The position numbers and the translations under genes were made by a program. Under the pieces are notes generated by a model. The model saw nothing but the letters and a program-made list of their open reading frames with translations. It did no database searches and was not told where the DNA came from. A DNA stretch of 64,000 nucleotides. Source: CADCTB01 sp963768975 (GTDB lineage: Bacteria; Actinomycetota; Acidimicrobiia; Acidimicrobiales; AC-14). The first letter of the stretch is position 1. Each line of letters opens with the position of its first letter. Positions 45,249-54,384 of the stretch are shown in pieces. The stretch spans positions 496,001-560,000 of the forward strand of contig CAVYKB010000013.1 in the NCBI GenBank assembly GCA_963768975.1. The letters are read 5' to 3'.

Positions 45249-45943
45249 GGCCCGCCCCGGGCGTCGACGATGGCGCCGACCACGATGCCGGCGCCGGCGC
45301 CGATGATGGTGGACACGGGGCCGGCGCCGGCTTCGGCGGCGATGACCGCCGCCGCCCCACCGGCCACCGCGGCGGCGACCGAAGGGCGATCCGCCAGGAT
45401 CGGGACCAGCAGGACCAGGAACACGAGGGGGATGGCGAAGTCGAGCGGTATGGAGTCGGGGATGGCGGGGCCGGCGAAGGCGCCGGCCACCGTGCTGCCG
45501 ATCCAGGTGGTCGAGAGGAGGGTGGCGATGCCCAGGAAGAACGGCAGGCGCTCCTCGGTGCGGCCTCCGTCGGCCGGCCAGCGGGTGATGCAGATGGCGT
45601 ACACCTGGTCGACGAGTAGGTACGCCGCCCCCAGCCGCCGGCGGGTCGACTCGTGGCTGAGGTAGGGCGCCAGCGACGCCGAGTACAGGACCAGCCGCAG
45701 GTTGATGGTCCAGGCGGCCAGCACCGCGACCAGCACGGAGCCGCCCTGGGCCAGTACGTCGACGATGGCCAACTGGGAGGCGCCGGCGAAGACGATCGTC
45801 GACAGCCCGATCGCCGACCAGGCGTCGAAGCCGGCGGCCACCGGGCCGGCGCCGGCGACGAGACCGAAGGGGGCCACGCCGACCGCCAGGGGGACGGCGG
45901 CGGCCGCGCCGGCCCGAAACGCGGTGGCCACGGCGGAGGGCAT
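45245..45943 (-). CDS. azlC: AzlC-type branched-chain amino-acid exporter subunit
   Basis: 232 residues with about six helices: AVPLAVGVAPFGLVAGAG, STIVFAGASQLAIVDVLAQG, LRLVLYSASLAPYL, DQVYAICITRW are AzlC blocks. First gene of azlCD. Confidence 0.9.
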   Translation of the reverse strand: MPSAVATAFRAGAAAAVPLAVGVAPFGLVAGAGPVAAGFDAWSAIGLSTIVFAGASQLAIVDVLAQGGSVLVAVLAAWTINLRLVLYSASLAPYLSHESTRRRLGAAYLLVDQVYAICITRWPADGGRTEERLPFFLGIATLLSTTWIGSTVAGAFAGPAIPDSIPLDFAIPLVFLVLLVPILADRPSVAAAVAGGAAAVIAAEAGAGPVSTIIGAGAGIVVGAIVDARGGP

Positions 45944-46013
45944 CCGACCGATGATGGCCGCTCGGGGACCGGTCGGTCGCCGTATTCCCTCCAGTGGCTC
46001 CGCCGAACTTCGG

Positions 46014-47183
46014 TCAGCAGTACTTGATCAGCGTGGAGTAGGGGTTGGTGTAGCCGCTGCCGTTCGGGTGGATCTCGAAGTGCAGGTGGGGCGGCCCGCC
46101 GGACGCGTCGCCGGTGTTGCCGACCCGCCCGATCACCGTCCCCGCCGCGACCCGGCCGCTGGCGCCGAAGGAGTCGAGGTGGGCGCCGAAGTACCGGTTG
46201 CCGTCGTCGCCGGCCAGGAAGTAGGCGAGCCCGCTGACTGCGCCGTTGCGCTGGGTGACGACCCCGTTGACGTTGGCGACGACCGGAGTGCCCTTGGGCG
46301 CCAGGATGTCGTTGCCCTGGTGGCCTGAACCCCCGCCCCTCGGCGCCCCGTAGTCGTTGGTGAAGGCGCGCGGCCCCTGGACCGGGCAGAGCCAGGCCCC
46401 GCCGCCGGCGGCCGGCGCCGGCACGGTGGTGGGGGTGGCCGCCGGTCGGGCCGACGGCGTCGTCGTGGCGGGGATGTCCGCGCCCGCCGCCCGTGGAGCG
46501 GCAGTCGTGGCCGCCGCCGAGGCGGCGGCTTCGGTCCGGCGCTGTTGCTCCTCCCGAGCGGCGCGGGCCTGCTCCTCGATCCGGGCCAGGCGCTCCAGCT
46601 CCCGGACGGCGTCGGCCTGGCGCCGGCGCAGGTCTTCGATCGCCCCGGCTCGGGCCGCCTGCTCCTGCTCGAGGGCGGCGACTTCCACCTGCAGGTCCTC
46701 CTTGTCGGCCCGATAGTGCTCCAGGGCCGCCGTCGATGTCGAGGCCACCACGCTGGCGTACTGCTGGGCCCGGACGACCTGGTTGGCATCGGCCATGCGC
46801 AGCAGCCTGGTGATGGGCGCCGTTCCCTGGACGTACTGGCGGATGGCCAGCTGGGCCACCTCGGCCCGCGTGGCCGCGACCCGCTCGTCGACGCGGGCGA
46901 CCCGTGTCTCCAGGTGGCTGACGGTGTCGTCGGCCCGGGCCCGTTCCTCGATCGCCTTGGAGAGCTCCTCGGCGGCCCGGTTGGCCCGCCGCTGGGCCGC
47001 CTCTCGGTCGTCCACCTGCGCGCCGGCGACTCCGGGAACGCCGGCGAGCACGAGCACGACCACGGCGACCGCCCGGCGCAGCCGACTCAGGCCGTCTCCT
47101 CTCGGCGTTTGCGACTCACGGCGACCTTCACCCCACTCTCGACCGCCGACGGTGGTGATGCTAGCGAGTGGCGGCCCGGTCAC
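46014..47183 (-). CDS. M23 peptidase with N-terminal coiled coil
   Basis: 389 residues. Hydrophobic export signal at about 35-55 (LRRAVAVVVLVLAGVPGVAG), long coiled coil (residues 60-220), Thr/Pro/Ala linker, and an M23 domain with HQGND and HLHFEIHP zinc motifs, ending LIKYC. Such proteins cut or activate cutting of peptidoglycan at division (EnvC/RipA-like role). The GTG at 47183 follows GGGAGG by 8 bases, which supports this start although the signal sits unusually far inside. Confidence 0.87.
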   Translation of the reverse strand: MTGPPLASITTVGGREWGEGRRESQTPRGDGLSRLRRAVAVVVLVLAGVPGVAGAQVDDREAAQRRANRAAEELSKAIEERARADDTVSHLETRVARVDERVAATRAEVAQLAIRQYVQGTAPITRLLRMADANQVVRAQQYASVVASTSTAALEHYRADKEDLQVEVAALEQEQAARAGAIEDLRRRQADAVRELERLARIEEQARAAREEQQRRTEAAASAAATTAAPRAAGADIPATTTPSARPAATPTTVPAPAAGGGAWLCPVQGPRAFTNDYGAPRGGGSGHQGNDILAPKGTPVVANVNGVVTQRNGAVSGLAYFLAGDDGNRYFGAHLDSFGASGRVAAGTVIGRVGNTGDASGGPPHLHFEIHPNGSGYTNPYSTLIKYC

Positions 47184-47349
47184 GCTCTAGACCTCCCGCC
47201 TATGGGGAGCACCTGAGGTGCATACGGCGGCGCCGGCGGATGACTTGCTACCGTGCCACCCGATGCTGCCCTGCGAGGCGCTGAAGGCGGACCGCCAGCC
47301 GACGACCCCCTGCCGCGCGCGAGATGCCGGATGACGGGCACGGCCTGAG

Positions 47350-47826
47350 GTGGGCCTTTCTCGGGAACGGTTGGCTGAAACCCCTCAAGTCGCCTGGCGG
47401 GGCCTGCGCAGGGCGAGGCAGGCTTCGTGGACGACTGGCCTGGAGTACCTGAAAGTCCTCGCCCTGGCGGGCATCACCGAGGTGGCCCTCCGCCGGGTGC
47501 CGCTCGGGCGGCTGGCCCGCCTCCACGGGGTGGCATTTGCCGCTGCGCCGACTTCAGGGGAGCCGCTGGACGAACTGCCGGCGTGGGCCGCCCACCGGCT
47601 CCGGGTCGTGGGGCGGGTCATGGGCCGGTGGCCGGTCGACGGGACGTGCCTGCGGCACGCCCTGGTCGCCGGCCATCGTGTCCGCGCCCTGCAGCCCGAG
47701 CTGAAGCTCGGCGTGGCCAAGGACGACACGGGGAAGATCGTCGCCCACGCCTGGCTGGTGATCGGGGGGAAGAGCCTGGACCCCAGCTCCGGCCGCTTCG
47801 TCGAGTTGCAGGTGCCGGGAAACTGA
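47350..47826 (+). CDS. Lasso-peptide-B2-like (transglutaminase-fold) protein
   Basis: 158 residues. The C-terminal half matches the family of lasso peptide leader peptidases: Cys100 (DGTCLRHALVAGH), LKLGVAKDDTGKIVAHAWLV with His133, and Asp144 (KSLDP) form the cysteine-protease triad. No precursor, RRE protein or lasso cyclase is nearby, so it is an orphan. Start GTG 47350 has no strong ribosome-binding site. Confidence 0.75.
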   Translation: MGLSRERLAETPQVAWRGLRRARQASWTTGLEYLKVLALAGITEVALRRVPLGRLARLHGVAFAAAPTSGEPLDELPAWAAHRLRVVGRVMGRWPVDGTCLRHALVAGHRVRALQPELKLGVAKDDTGKIVAHAWLVIGGKSLDPSSGRFVELQVPGN

Positions 47827-47969
47827 CGGCCGGGAAGTTGGACGACCCCGCCAAAGCAAACAAGAAGGACAATGACATCGCTGGTAGTGTTCCGCGCCTA
47901 TAGTCAGCTGGCCGCCACATGCTCAAGGAGCGGGCGCCGGCGTCCGAAACAGCGGCAAGAGAGGGGCCG

Positions 47970-48173
47970 ATGACCACTGAACGTGAGTACCTCACCCCCG
48001 GCGAGGTGGCCAGAGCGCTCCACGTGTCGCCCAAGACGATCATCCGGTGGGCGAACGAAGGCCTGATTCCCTGCGTGATGACGTTGGGTGGCCATCGGCG
48101 GTTCCTCCGCAAGGACATCGACGAGGTGGTCGCCCGCCTGGAAGCCGGCGTGCGTACCTCGAGCGAGGGCTGA
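47970..48173 (+). CDS. BldC-like MerR-type DNA-binding protein
   Basis: 67 residues, the length of Streptomyces BldC. A single winged helix: YLTPGEVARALHVSPKTIIR-WANEGLIP and TLGGHRRFLRKDIDEVV. BldC-type proteins bind direct repeats in developmental promoters. ATG 47970 follows GAGAGGGGCCG. Its low-GC upstream region (CTATAG at about 47899) is a likely promoter. The LigD-like gene follows 13 bp later. Confidence 0.9.
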   Translation: MTTEREYLTPGEVARALHVSPKTIIRWANEGLIPCVMTLGGHRRFLRKDIDEVVARLEAGVRTSSEG

Positions 48174-48186
48174 GCCCGGCCGGACG

Positions 48187-49146
48187 TTGACCGATCGAGG
48201 GACCGACGAGGAGCGGGATGGAGTACCGCTCACGAACCTCGACGAGCCACTGTTCGACGGCGCCGGCGCGACGAAGCGGGACCTGGTCGACTACCTCGAC
48301 GCCGTGCGGGACCTGATCCTGCCCGAACTGGAGGACCGGCCGCTGTCGGTCATACGCGTCCACCGGGGCCAGCAGGCGTTCATGCAGAAGAACGTCCCCA
48401 AGTACACGCCGTCCTGGGTCCGAACCGTCAGCTTCTGGGCGGAGTCGTCGAAGCGCGAGGTCTCCTACGCCCTGTGCAACGACCGGCGGACGCTCCTGTG
48501 GTTCGCTAACCAGCGCGCCGTCGAGTTTCACCCCACCCTGGCCAGGGCCGACCGTCCGGACCGCACCACCCACCTCGTGCTCGACCTCGATCCGCCGGAG
48601 GGGGCGACGTTCGCCATGGCCGTGCGGGCCGCCCACCTCGTCCGCCAGGCGCTGGACGAAGTCGGGCTGGGGGGTTCGGTCAAGACCAGCGGCGCCAAGG
48701 GCGTGCACGTGTTCGTCCCCATCGACGATCAGGCGTCGTCCGAGGATGCCGCCGCCGCCACCCGGGCCATCGCGGCCCGCGCCGCCCGGTTGGACCCTGC
48801 GGTGGCCACCACCGCGTTCATGAAGGAGGACCGCGACGGCAAGGTGTTCGTCGACGCCACCCGCGTCGGGGGCGCCACCGTCGTGTCCGCCTACAGCCCG
48901 CGCGTGCGACCCGGGGCGCCCGTTTCCTTCCCGGTGAGCTGGGATGAATTGGGGTCCGTGGCGCCGGCCGACTTCACCCTGCACACCGCGCTCGAGCGGC
49001 TCGGCGAGGGCAATCCGTGGCGCGCCCGGATGCCGGCGCCCCAGTCACTGCCCGCTGACCTTGTCGCGGAAGGCCATGCCATCCCCGCCGGCCGGGTGGC
49101 GGCCATGCACGAGGGCCGGCGCCGGGCGCGCGCCCGCAAGGACTAA
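48187..49146 (+). CDS. LigD-type polymerase/primase domain protein, stand-alone
   Basis: 319 residues from a TTG. Archaeo-eukaryotic primase fold of the LigD polymerase domain: FMQKNVPKYTPSWV, the metal-binding HLVLDLDPPEGATF, GLGGSVKTSGAKGVHVFVPI, KVFVDATRVGGATVVSAYSP. Ligase and nuclease domains are absent, as in several actinobacteria where they are separate genes. Probably gap filling in end-joining repair. It converges on the next gene with a 4-bp overlap. Confidence 0.88.
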   Translation: MTDRGTDEERDGVPLTNLDEPLFDGAGATKRDLVDYLDAVRDLILPELEDRPLSVIRVHRGQQAFMQKNVPKYTPSWVRTVSFWAESSKREVSYALCNDRRTLLWFANQRAVEFHPTLARADRPDRTTHLVLDLDPPEGATFAMAVRAAHLVRQALDEVGLGGSVKTSGAKGVHVFVPIDDQASSEDAAAATRAIAARAARLDPAVATTAFMKEDRDGKVFVDATRVGGATVVSAYSPRVRPGAPVSFPVSWDELGSVAPADFTLHTALERLGEGNPWRARMPAPQSLPADLVAEGHAIPAGRVAAMHEGRRRARARKD

Positions 49147-50957
49147 TCGGCGAGCACGGTGGCCAGGGACTGCACGCAGACGCCTTCCGGCACGTGCAGC
49201 TCCAGCATGCGCAGCCCCCTCATCTCCGCGGCCACGCCGCCGGCCTCGGCGCCGGCGGCGAGACGGATCGGGGCGGCCTCCCGTTGCAGGCCGGCGCCGT
49301 AGTCGGCCAGGACTTCGATGTGCGCAGGTTCCGACGCCGGCTGGACACCGACTCGCACCAGTCCCCGGCGCTCCACGCTCCCGCTGAAGACGGTCTTCCG
49401 CACGACTCTCGGTCCGCACTCCTGCGCAGGGAAGAGCCCGGTCCAGAGGGGTGTGAGGCGGGCCCGCCGCAGGCTGCCGTCCGGTTCGACGACTGCCGGG
49501 CGCTCCCCGCCGCCGTCGAAGTCCACGCCGTCCCCGAGGACGAGCGGCAGGACGCGGGAGAGCCGGTTGTAGGGCGGGAATCCGAGCGCCACGACGTCGT
49601 AAGGCGCTATCGCGTCGATTACCGACACCCGGCCGTCGCGACCACGCAGCGCCGGCGCCGTCGCCCGGACCTGCTTCACCCATGGCTGTGACCTGGCGCC
49701 TCCCCAGGAGCGCTCCACCCGGTTGTACGCGTTGGCGCATGACGCTGCGAGGAGGAGCGCGGCGACGGCGCCGGGTACCACCGTGGCCGGTGCAGGGCGC
49801 CGCCGGACCGGTGCCGCGGGAGCGGCCATGCTGTCGGCGGTGTCCGGCTCCCGGAACGCCAGCGCGAGCGAGATTGGCAGCAGCAACGCCATCTCGGCGT
49901 TGTAGCGAGGATCGAGGCCGACCTCGGTGCCGAAGTCGACGATCCGGCTGAGGCCGATGAGCCCCATGTTGACGAGCCAGGTGACGAGCAGGAAGGCCCA
50001 CGCCCGCCACGCACTGCGGCGCCGTGAGATGGAGATGATGACGGCCGCGGCGAGCACGACCTGCGCGGCGACGACCAGCCCGATCGGAACGGGGTCGAAG
50101 TCGCCGAGCTGGGCTTGGCCGACCACGAGGGTCCCAGTGCCGCGGACCCAGTTCATGCCCAGGAACTCGAGCATCTGGCCGACGCCCGGTCGTTCGGCGA
50201 CGGTGCCGTAGTTCCCGGCCCGCAGGAAGGCCCCGTACAGAGCGGCCACGCCGACCAGGGTGGCGAGCAGCGGCCAGTCGGCGCGTGCCTGGGCTATCAC
50301 GGAGCGAGGGCGCAGGCTCGGAGCGAGCAGGAAGTACCGCAGCAGTACGACATACATCACGACCAGGACGGGCTTCTCGTAGGCGAGCAGGCCCACCGCC
50401 AACGCCGCAGCCACCACCGCCAGCAGCCACGGTGAGCGACGTTCGAACCACCGCATCGAGGCGGCGAGCGCCACGGCGGTGGCGGCCAGGGCGGCGGCGA
50501 CGTGCTCGCCCGACGCCGGCCACTGGATGACCCGCACCCAGACCACGGAGCTGGCGAACATCGCCGTGGCGATGGCGGAAAGTACGACGCTGCAGCGCAT
50601 CACCCGCAGCAGGACGTACGTCGCCGTCACGGCGATGGCGTGCAGGCCGACCATGACCGCGAGGTAGCCATCCCAGTTCAGTGGGAACTTGACCGACCAC
50701 ATCCAGTCGAGCAGGCGGTGCACCGGAGCGAAGTGCCCGAAGTAGCTGATCTTGAGGTAGTCCCACGACAGTGGGTGCTCGCGGGCCTGGGCCAGGTTCA
50801 GCCAGTCGTCGGCGTAGAAGTAGCTCGAGCGCGTGGCGGCGATGATTCCGGCGGCGCACACGCCGGCGATGAGTATGACGAGGGCTGCTTCGTGTCGACG
50901 CCGGCTCACGCCGGCGCTGAGCAGGCTTGGTGCAGGGCACTCAGAGAGCGCAACCAT
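49143..50957 (-). CDS. Large polytopic membrane protein, possible GT-C glycosyltransferase-like
   Basis: 604 residues. About ten membrane helices in the first 400 residues, with an Asp pair after the first helix (SSYFYADDWLNLAQAREHPL), the typical place of the catalytic acid in GT-C enzymes. The last 200 residues are outside, beta-rich. ATG 50957 is the first start that keeps the first membrane helix near the N-terminus. Acceptor and donor unknown. Confidence 0.75.
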   Translation of the reverse strand: MVALSECPAPSLLSAGVSRRRHEAALVILIAGVCAAGIIAATRSSYFYADDWLNLAQAREHPLSWDYLKISYFGHFAPVHRLLDWMWSVKFPLNWDGYLAVMVGLHAIAVTATYVLLRVMRCSVVLSAIATAMFASSVVWVRVIQWPASGEHVAAALAATAVALAASMRWFERRSPWLLAVVAAALAVGLLAYEKPVLVVMYVVLLRYFLLAPSLRPRSVIAQARADWPLLATLVGVAALYGAFLRAGNYGTVAERPGVGQMLEFLGMNWVRGTGTLVVGQAQLGDFDPVPIGLVVAAQVVLAAAVIISISRRRSAWRAWAFLLVTWLVNMGLIGLSRIVDFGTEVGLDPRYNAEMALLLPISLALAFREPDTADSMAAPAAPVRRRPAPATVVPGAVAALLLAASCANAYNRVERSWGGARSQPWVKQVRATAPALRGRDGRVSVIDAIAPYDVVALGFPPYNRLSRVLPLVLGDGVDFDGGGERPAVVEPDGSLRRARLTPLWTGLFPAQECGPRVVRKTVFSGSVERRGLVRVGVQPASEPAHIEVLADYGAGLQREAAPIRLAAGAEAGGVAAEMRGLRMLELHVPEGVCVQSLATVLAD

Positions 50958-51032
50958 AGCCAGCGCGGGATCCAGCGGGTAAGCCGCCGGCGGTGTCAGG
51001 ATGCGCTTCTGACGAGGACGGGGGAGTGCGGT

Positions 51033-51344
51033 ATGTGGGCGCAGCTGATCAGAACAAGGGTGAAGGAAGGCAGCGAGGAAGGATTGCAGCGACTCTTCCA
51101 GCAGTTGCGCGAGGTCGAACCGCCAGACTCGGGCTTGGTGCGCACGCTGGTCATGCGTGAACAGCAGGATCCGAACGCACTGTCGATGCTCGTCGTGTTC
51201 GAGAGCGAGGAGAAGGCCCGAGCGCGGGAGACCCATCCCGGCCGCAATGAGGCGATGGCCGCGGCACGGGCCACCATGGCGGAGATCTTCGACGCGCCGC
51301 CGGCGTTCACCGACTTGGTCGTGGTCGCCGAATATCTGCCTTAG
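51033..51344 (+). CDS. Antibiotic-biosynthesis-monooxygenase-like (ABM) small protein
   Basis: 103 residues with the dimeric alpha/beta barrel pattern: MWAQLIRTRVKEGSEEGLQR, SMLVVFESEEKARARETHP, FTDLVVVAEYLP. ATG 51033 follows GGGGGAG. Active role unknown. Confidence 0.75.
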   Translation: MWAQLIRTRVKEGSEEGLQRLFQQLREVEPPDSGLVRTLVMREQQDPNALSMLVVFESEEKARARETHPGRNEAMAAARATMAEIFDAPPAFTDLVVVAEYLP

Positions 51345-51829
51345 GCGCCGGACGGGTCCGCTCGAGCGCGGCTTCGAGTTCGGCCCGATGATCGAGAATC
51401 CAGGCGGCAGCGCGCGCCCGTTACGCGACCGCCCAAAGAGTCGGAAAGCGTTCTCGCTGGCCTTCCGGCGCCGCCATCCCGTGTCATAACGTTCCACGGT
51501 CCGCCCGCCACCGAGCGTCGTGAGAACATCGCACGCCACGCCACGCGCCACGCCACGCCGGCTCCGGGCCGGGGGTCGGAGGTGGCGCCGGCGGCACATG
51601 TCGCCCGGTACCTCGGCACGGTCGGCGTGGTAGGTCTCTGCGCAAGTGCGCAGCGCCGAGCCCTCGAGTCGAACCGCGCCATCGATCGCTCGCGAGGTCG
51701 GCTTCGCGGTGAGACTCGACGAGCGACTCTGCGAACGCATGAACTGGGAGCGGCCGAGCCACCAGAGCGCCGAGGCCCTCTCCGATGGGTCGTCCGACGG
51801 GTGGCGGCGCCCGCCGGTACGGTCGGCCC
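51345..51829. other. Intergenic region without a recognisable gene
   Basis: Several open frames exist on both strands but all have shadow-like composition. A short run of CGCCA/CACGC repeats occurs at 51531-51560. I see no RNA gene or terminator. Confidence 0.4.
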
Positions 51830-52657
51830 ATGACCGAGTCGATGGCCCGCCGGCTCTTCGAGCTGGTCGAGCCGGTTGCCCTCGTCACCTACATGGCCGA
51901 CGAACCGACCGAAGCCGTGATGGCGCTTGGCCTTCGCAACACGTGGGACGCCTACTTCGCGGGAAGGGCCGCCCCCTTGGGTCGCGACGTGCCCGCCGCG
52001 GTGGTCCACGCCCTGTTCTACAACTTCGCCGACGGCGAAGTAGACCGTCACATCCCACGCGTCTGGGACATGGTCACTCCCGAGGCCGCCATCGAGGCGC
52101 GCCAGCAGGGCTCGGTCGCCGCGCTACGGCGGATCCTCGGTGATTTCGCCGATGCCCCCGGCATCGCCCGCGCCGCCGGCCTGGTCATCAAGGCGGGGAC
52201 GAGCGCCCGGACTGATGGACGGGCCCTCTACGCCGGCGTCCGGACGCTGCCCCTGCCCACCGAACCGCTGGCGCGACTGTGGCACGGTGCCAACCTGCTT
52301 CGCGAGCATCGCGGCGACGGCCACGTTGCCGCGCTCGTGACCATGGGCATCTCCGGAACGGAGTCGCACGTGCTTCACGCGCTCTCCGAGGGCATGCCGG
52401 CGGAGAGCTTCGGCCGCGTCTCCCACCTGCCCCGAGCCCAGCTCGTAGCGGTGGTGGACGGCATGCGCTCACGCGGCCTGGTCGGCGCCGACGGCTGGCT
52501 CACCTCCGCCGGCCGAAGGACCAAGGAACGGGTCGAATCGCTCACCGACGAACTCGCCGCCCCTGCGTACGACATTCTCGGGCCGGACGAACTCGACCAG
52601 CTCATCGACGACCTCGAGCCCCTCGCCACGGTCCTCATCGCCGCCGGTTCGCAGTAG
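51830..52657 (+). CDS. SCO6745-family protein
   Basis: 275 residues from ATG 51830: LFELVEPVALVTYMADEPTE, RNTWDAYFAGRAAPLG, GHVAALVTMGISGTESHVLH, then a winged-helix-like C-terminus (GLVGADGWLTSAGRRTKERV). This is an actinobacterial family of unknown function whose C-terminus resembles MarR-type regulators. Confidence 0.8.
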   Translation: MTESMARRLFELVEPVALVTYMADEPTEAVMALGLRNTWDAYFAGRAAPLGRDVPAAVVHALFYNFADGEVDRHIPRVWDMVTPEAAIEARQQGSVAALRRILGDFADAPGIARAAGLVIKAGTSARTDGRALYAGVRTLPLPTEPLARLWHGANLLREHRGDGHVAALVTMGISGTESHVLHALSEGMPAESFGRVSHLPRAQLVAVVDGMRSRGLVGADGWLTSAGRRTKERVESLTDELAAPAYDILGPDELDQLIDDLEPLATVLIAAGSQ

Positions 52658-52909
52658 AAAGCCGGCCAGTTGCGGAAGATCATCCGGTGAACGAACACCC
52701 GGCGGGAGCTCCTGAGCGTGATCTCCGGCCGTAAACGACGAAGGCGAGGCGGTTCTCGCGACAATGGATAGCGGTGCTGAAGGCAAGCTTGGCGGGTGTA
52801 AGTCTCCGACTCGTTTCGTCGATGGGCGGCGGATTCCTCGCTCTTCCGCTCCTGGCCCCACCATGCCGCCGGCAGTCCCGCTCCGCCGGCCTGAGTCACC
52901 CGTTCGTGA
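52658..52909. other. Intergenic stretch before the tRNA-like sequence
   Basis: No gene recognised between the SCO6745-type gene and the tRNA-like sequence. Open frames running through it continue across the tRNA-like part and are artefacts of that. Confidence 0.35.
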
Positions 52910-52983
52910 TCCGGGTGAGCGGATTCGAACCGCCGATTTCCACGTTGCGAACGTGGCGCGAAGATTCGGGTCGCAGGCCTCTG
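52910..52983 (-). tRNA. Degenerate tRNA-Ala(CGC)-like sequence
   Basis: On the minus strand the 3' half is tRNA-like: anticodon stem CCACG/CGTGG with 7-base loop TTCGCAA (anticodon CGC, Ala), 5-base variable loop, T arm GGCGG-TTCGAAT-CCGCT, then CACCCGG-A. The 5' half is degenerate: a D stem GCGA/TCGC can form, but the D loop has no GG and the acceptor pairs at only 3 of 7 positions. The total is 74 bases. It is probably a pseudo-tRNA, or the 3' part of a tRNA left as an attachment site. Confidence 0.5.
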
Positions 52984-53126
52984 ACCCTATGAAGGAGCGC
53001 TTGGCCGCTCTCGCGTGAGGGCCTCGGTGATGGCAGGCCCTGGCGCCGAGTGAAGAAGAGGCCGACGTGGGCAAGCCCAAGGTCAGCGAGGAGCCGAACC
53101 CCCGGAGCTCCTCCCGTCGCCGGGAA

Positions 53127-53148
53127 CCGAGTGTGCGGGCACACTCGG
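53127..53148 (+). repeat. Hairpin upstream of IS110 fragment
   Basis: CCGAGTGTGC and GCACACTCGG separated by GG form a 10-bp hairpin 41 bases before the transposase start. It may be part of the element end. Confidence 0.45.
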
Positions 53149-53189
53149 GGTCTCCCAACCCAACCCGTCAACGACGGAAGGAGACACCG

Positions 53190-53530
53190 GTGGAACAACA
53201 ACGACAGTACGTGGGTATCGACCTGCACCGCCGCCGCAGCGTCATCGTGCGCATGGCCGCTGATGGCGCCGTGCTCGAGACGGTGCGCATCGAGAACGAC
53301 GCGCTGGCCCTGGCCGCCGAGCTAGCCAAGGCCGGCCCGTCGCCGGAGGTGGCCATGGAGGCCACCCTGGGCTGGTACTGGGCCGCGGACGTGATCGGTG
53401 AGTGCGGGGCCCGGCTGCACCTGGCCCACCCGCTGGGGATCAAGGCTTTCGCCTACCAGCGGGTGAAGAAGGACGAGTCCGACGCCCGTATCCTCGCCGA
53501 CCTCCTGCGCATGGGCCGACTGCCCGAGGC
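53190..53530 (+). pseudogene. IS110-family transposase, 5' fragment
   Basis: GTG 53190 follows GGAAGGAG. The first 110 residues match the IS110 DEDD catalytic domain: YVGIDLHRRRSVIVRMAADG, MEATLGWYWAADVI, FAYQRVKKDESDARILADLL-RMGRLPEA. The frame then runs into unrelated sequence that is antisense to the purD fragment; the transposase C-terminal domain is missing. The exact junction is somewhere in 53515-53590. Confidence 0.8.
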
Positions 53531-53534
53531 CTTC

Positions 53535-53894
53535 GAGCGTCGGCCGGACGCATTGCTCGAACGCTGCTTCGACCACGTCTTTCCCGATGCGGGCTGTCGG
53601 CACACCAGCCTCGATGAGCAATGACTTCATCCACTGTTTGCAGCCCTCGAGCTGGCCGCCGTCAGCGTTCGGGCCGAAGACGAGGTGACCGGCAGCTCGT
53701 AGCCGGTCACCTTGGCCGGAGCACACGCTCTCGTCGCTGCCCAGCACGTACAGGTCCGCGCCAGATGGCTCCACCTCAGCGGACCACGGGTTGCCGGCGT
53801 TGCCCGGCGCCACCACTACGTCGTGGCCGAACCGAGCCGCAGCCCACGCAAGCGCGTGCTCGCGCCCGCCTTCGCCGAGCACGCAGATCTTCAC
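53535..53894 (-). pseudogene. PurD (phosphoribosylamine-glycine ligase) N-terminal fragment
   Basis: From GTG 53894 the frame reads VKICVLGEGGREHALAWAAA, VVVAPGNAGNPWS, DRLRAAGHLVFGPNADGGQL-EGCK, the N-terminal domain of GAR synthetase, then is lost after about 120 of 420 residues at the IS110 junction. Conserved parts are altered (no clear VVGPE block). A remnant; its end coordinate is approximate. Confidence 0.65.
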
Positions 53895-54189
53895 CGGTTC
53901 ATGTCCAAACGAGGACGCTGACAAGGGTCCAGGAAGAACGGCACAATCACGATGATGGTGCCAGGAGGTATGGACCGCCAGCGTCGATCCTCCCGAGATC
54001 ACCCCAGGCTGCATCCTCGCCTGTGCCCGCAGGAGTTCCCACCGGACACGTGTCGAGTCGGACCTTCTCTCGGCCGCCTCGCGCAGTAGGCGGGGATTGC
54101 TGCATCCGTCTCCGCCGGCTCGCCATGGACGCCATGTCTTGTCGCGACCGGACTCGCCCGCATTCCAACACGGCCTGTATACCTTGGGC

Positions 54190-54384
54190 ATGCCAAAGCA
54201 GAAGCGGTCTTACGTCGTTGAGATCGAGGCCAAGTTGATCGTCCACGCTTTCGACGAGGACTCGGCCCGGAAGAAGGTAGAGAAGGCGTTCGCGAGCGGC
54301 CGGCCGCTCGGCGTCGACGTTGATGCGGGCGCCGCGGTGTGGACCTACGCGGTCGTACCACCGGAGAACACGTCCGCGAGCTGA
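54190..54384 (+). CDS. Small hypothetical protein
   Basis: 64 residues: MPKQKRSYVVEIEAKLIVHA, FDEDSARKKVEKAFASG, then AVWTYAVVPPE. Reasonable alpha/beta pattern, basic N-terminus. No ribosome-binding site stands out and no family is recognised. Confidence 0.45.
   Translation: MPKQKRSYVVEIEAKLIVHAFDEDSARKKVEKAFASGRPLGVDVDAGAAVWTYAVVPPENTSAS

Noticed and set aside
47263..47334. 23-residue frame as a lasso precursor
   Set aside because: It lacks the leader Thr, the core Gly1 and an acidic ring residue, and has no ribosome-binding site.
51531..51560. CACGC/CGCCA repeats as a CRISPR or minisatellite
   Set aside because: It is only about 30 bases long and has no spacer structure.
52764..53018. 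84-residue frame with RIRTADFHVANV text
   Set aside because: This text is the usual false translation of a tRNA sequence read on the opposite strand.
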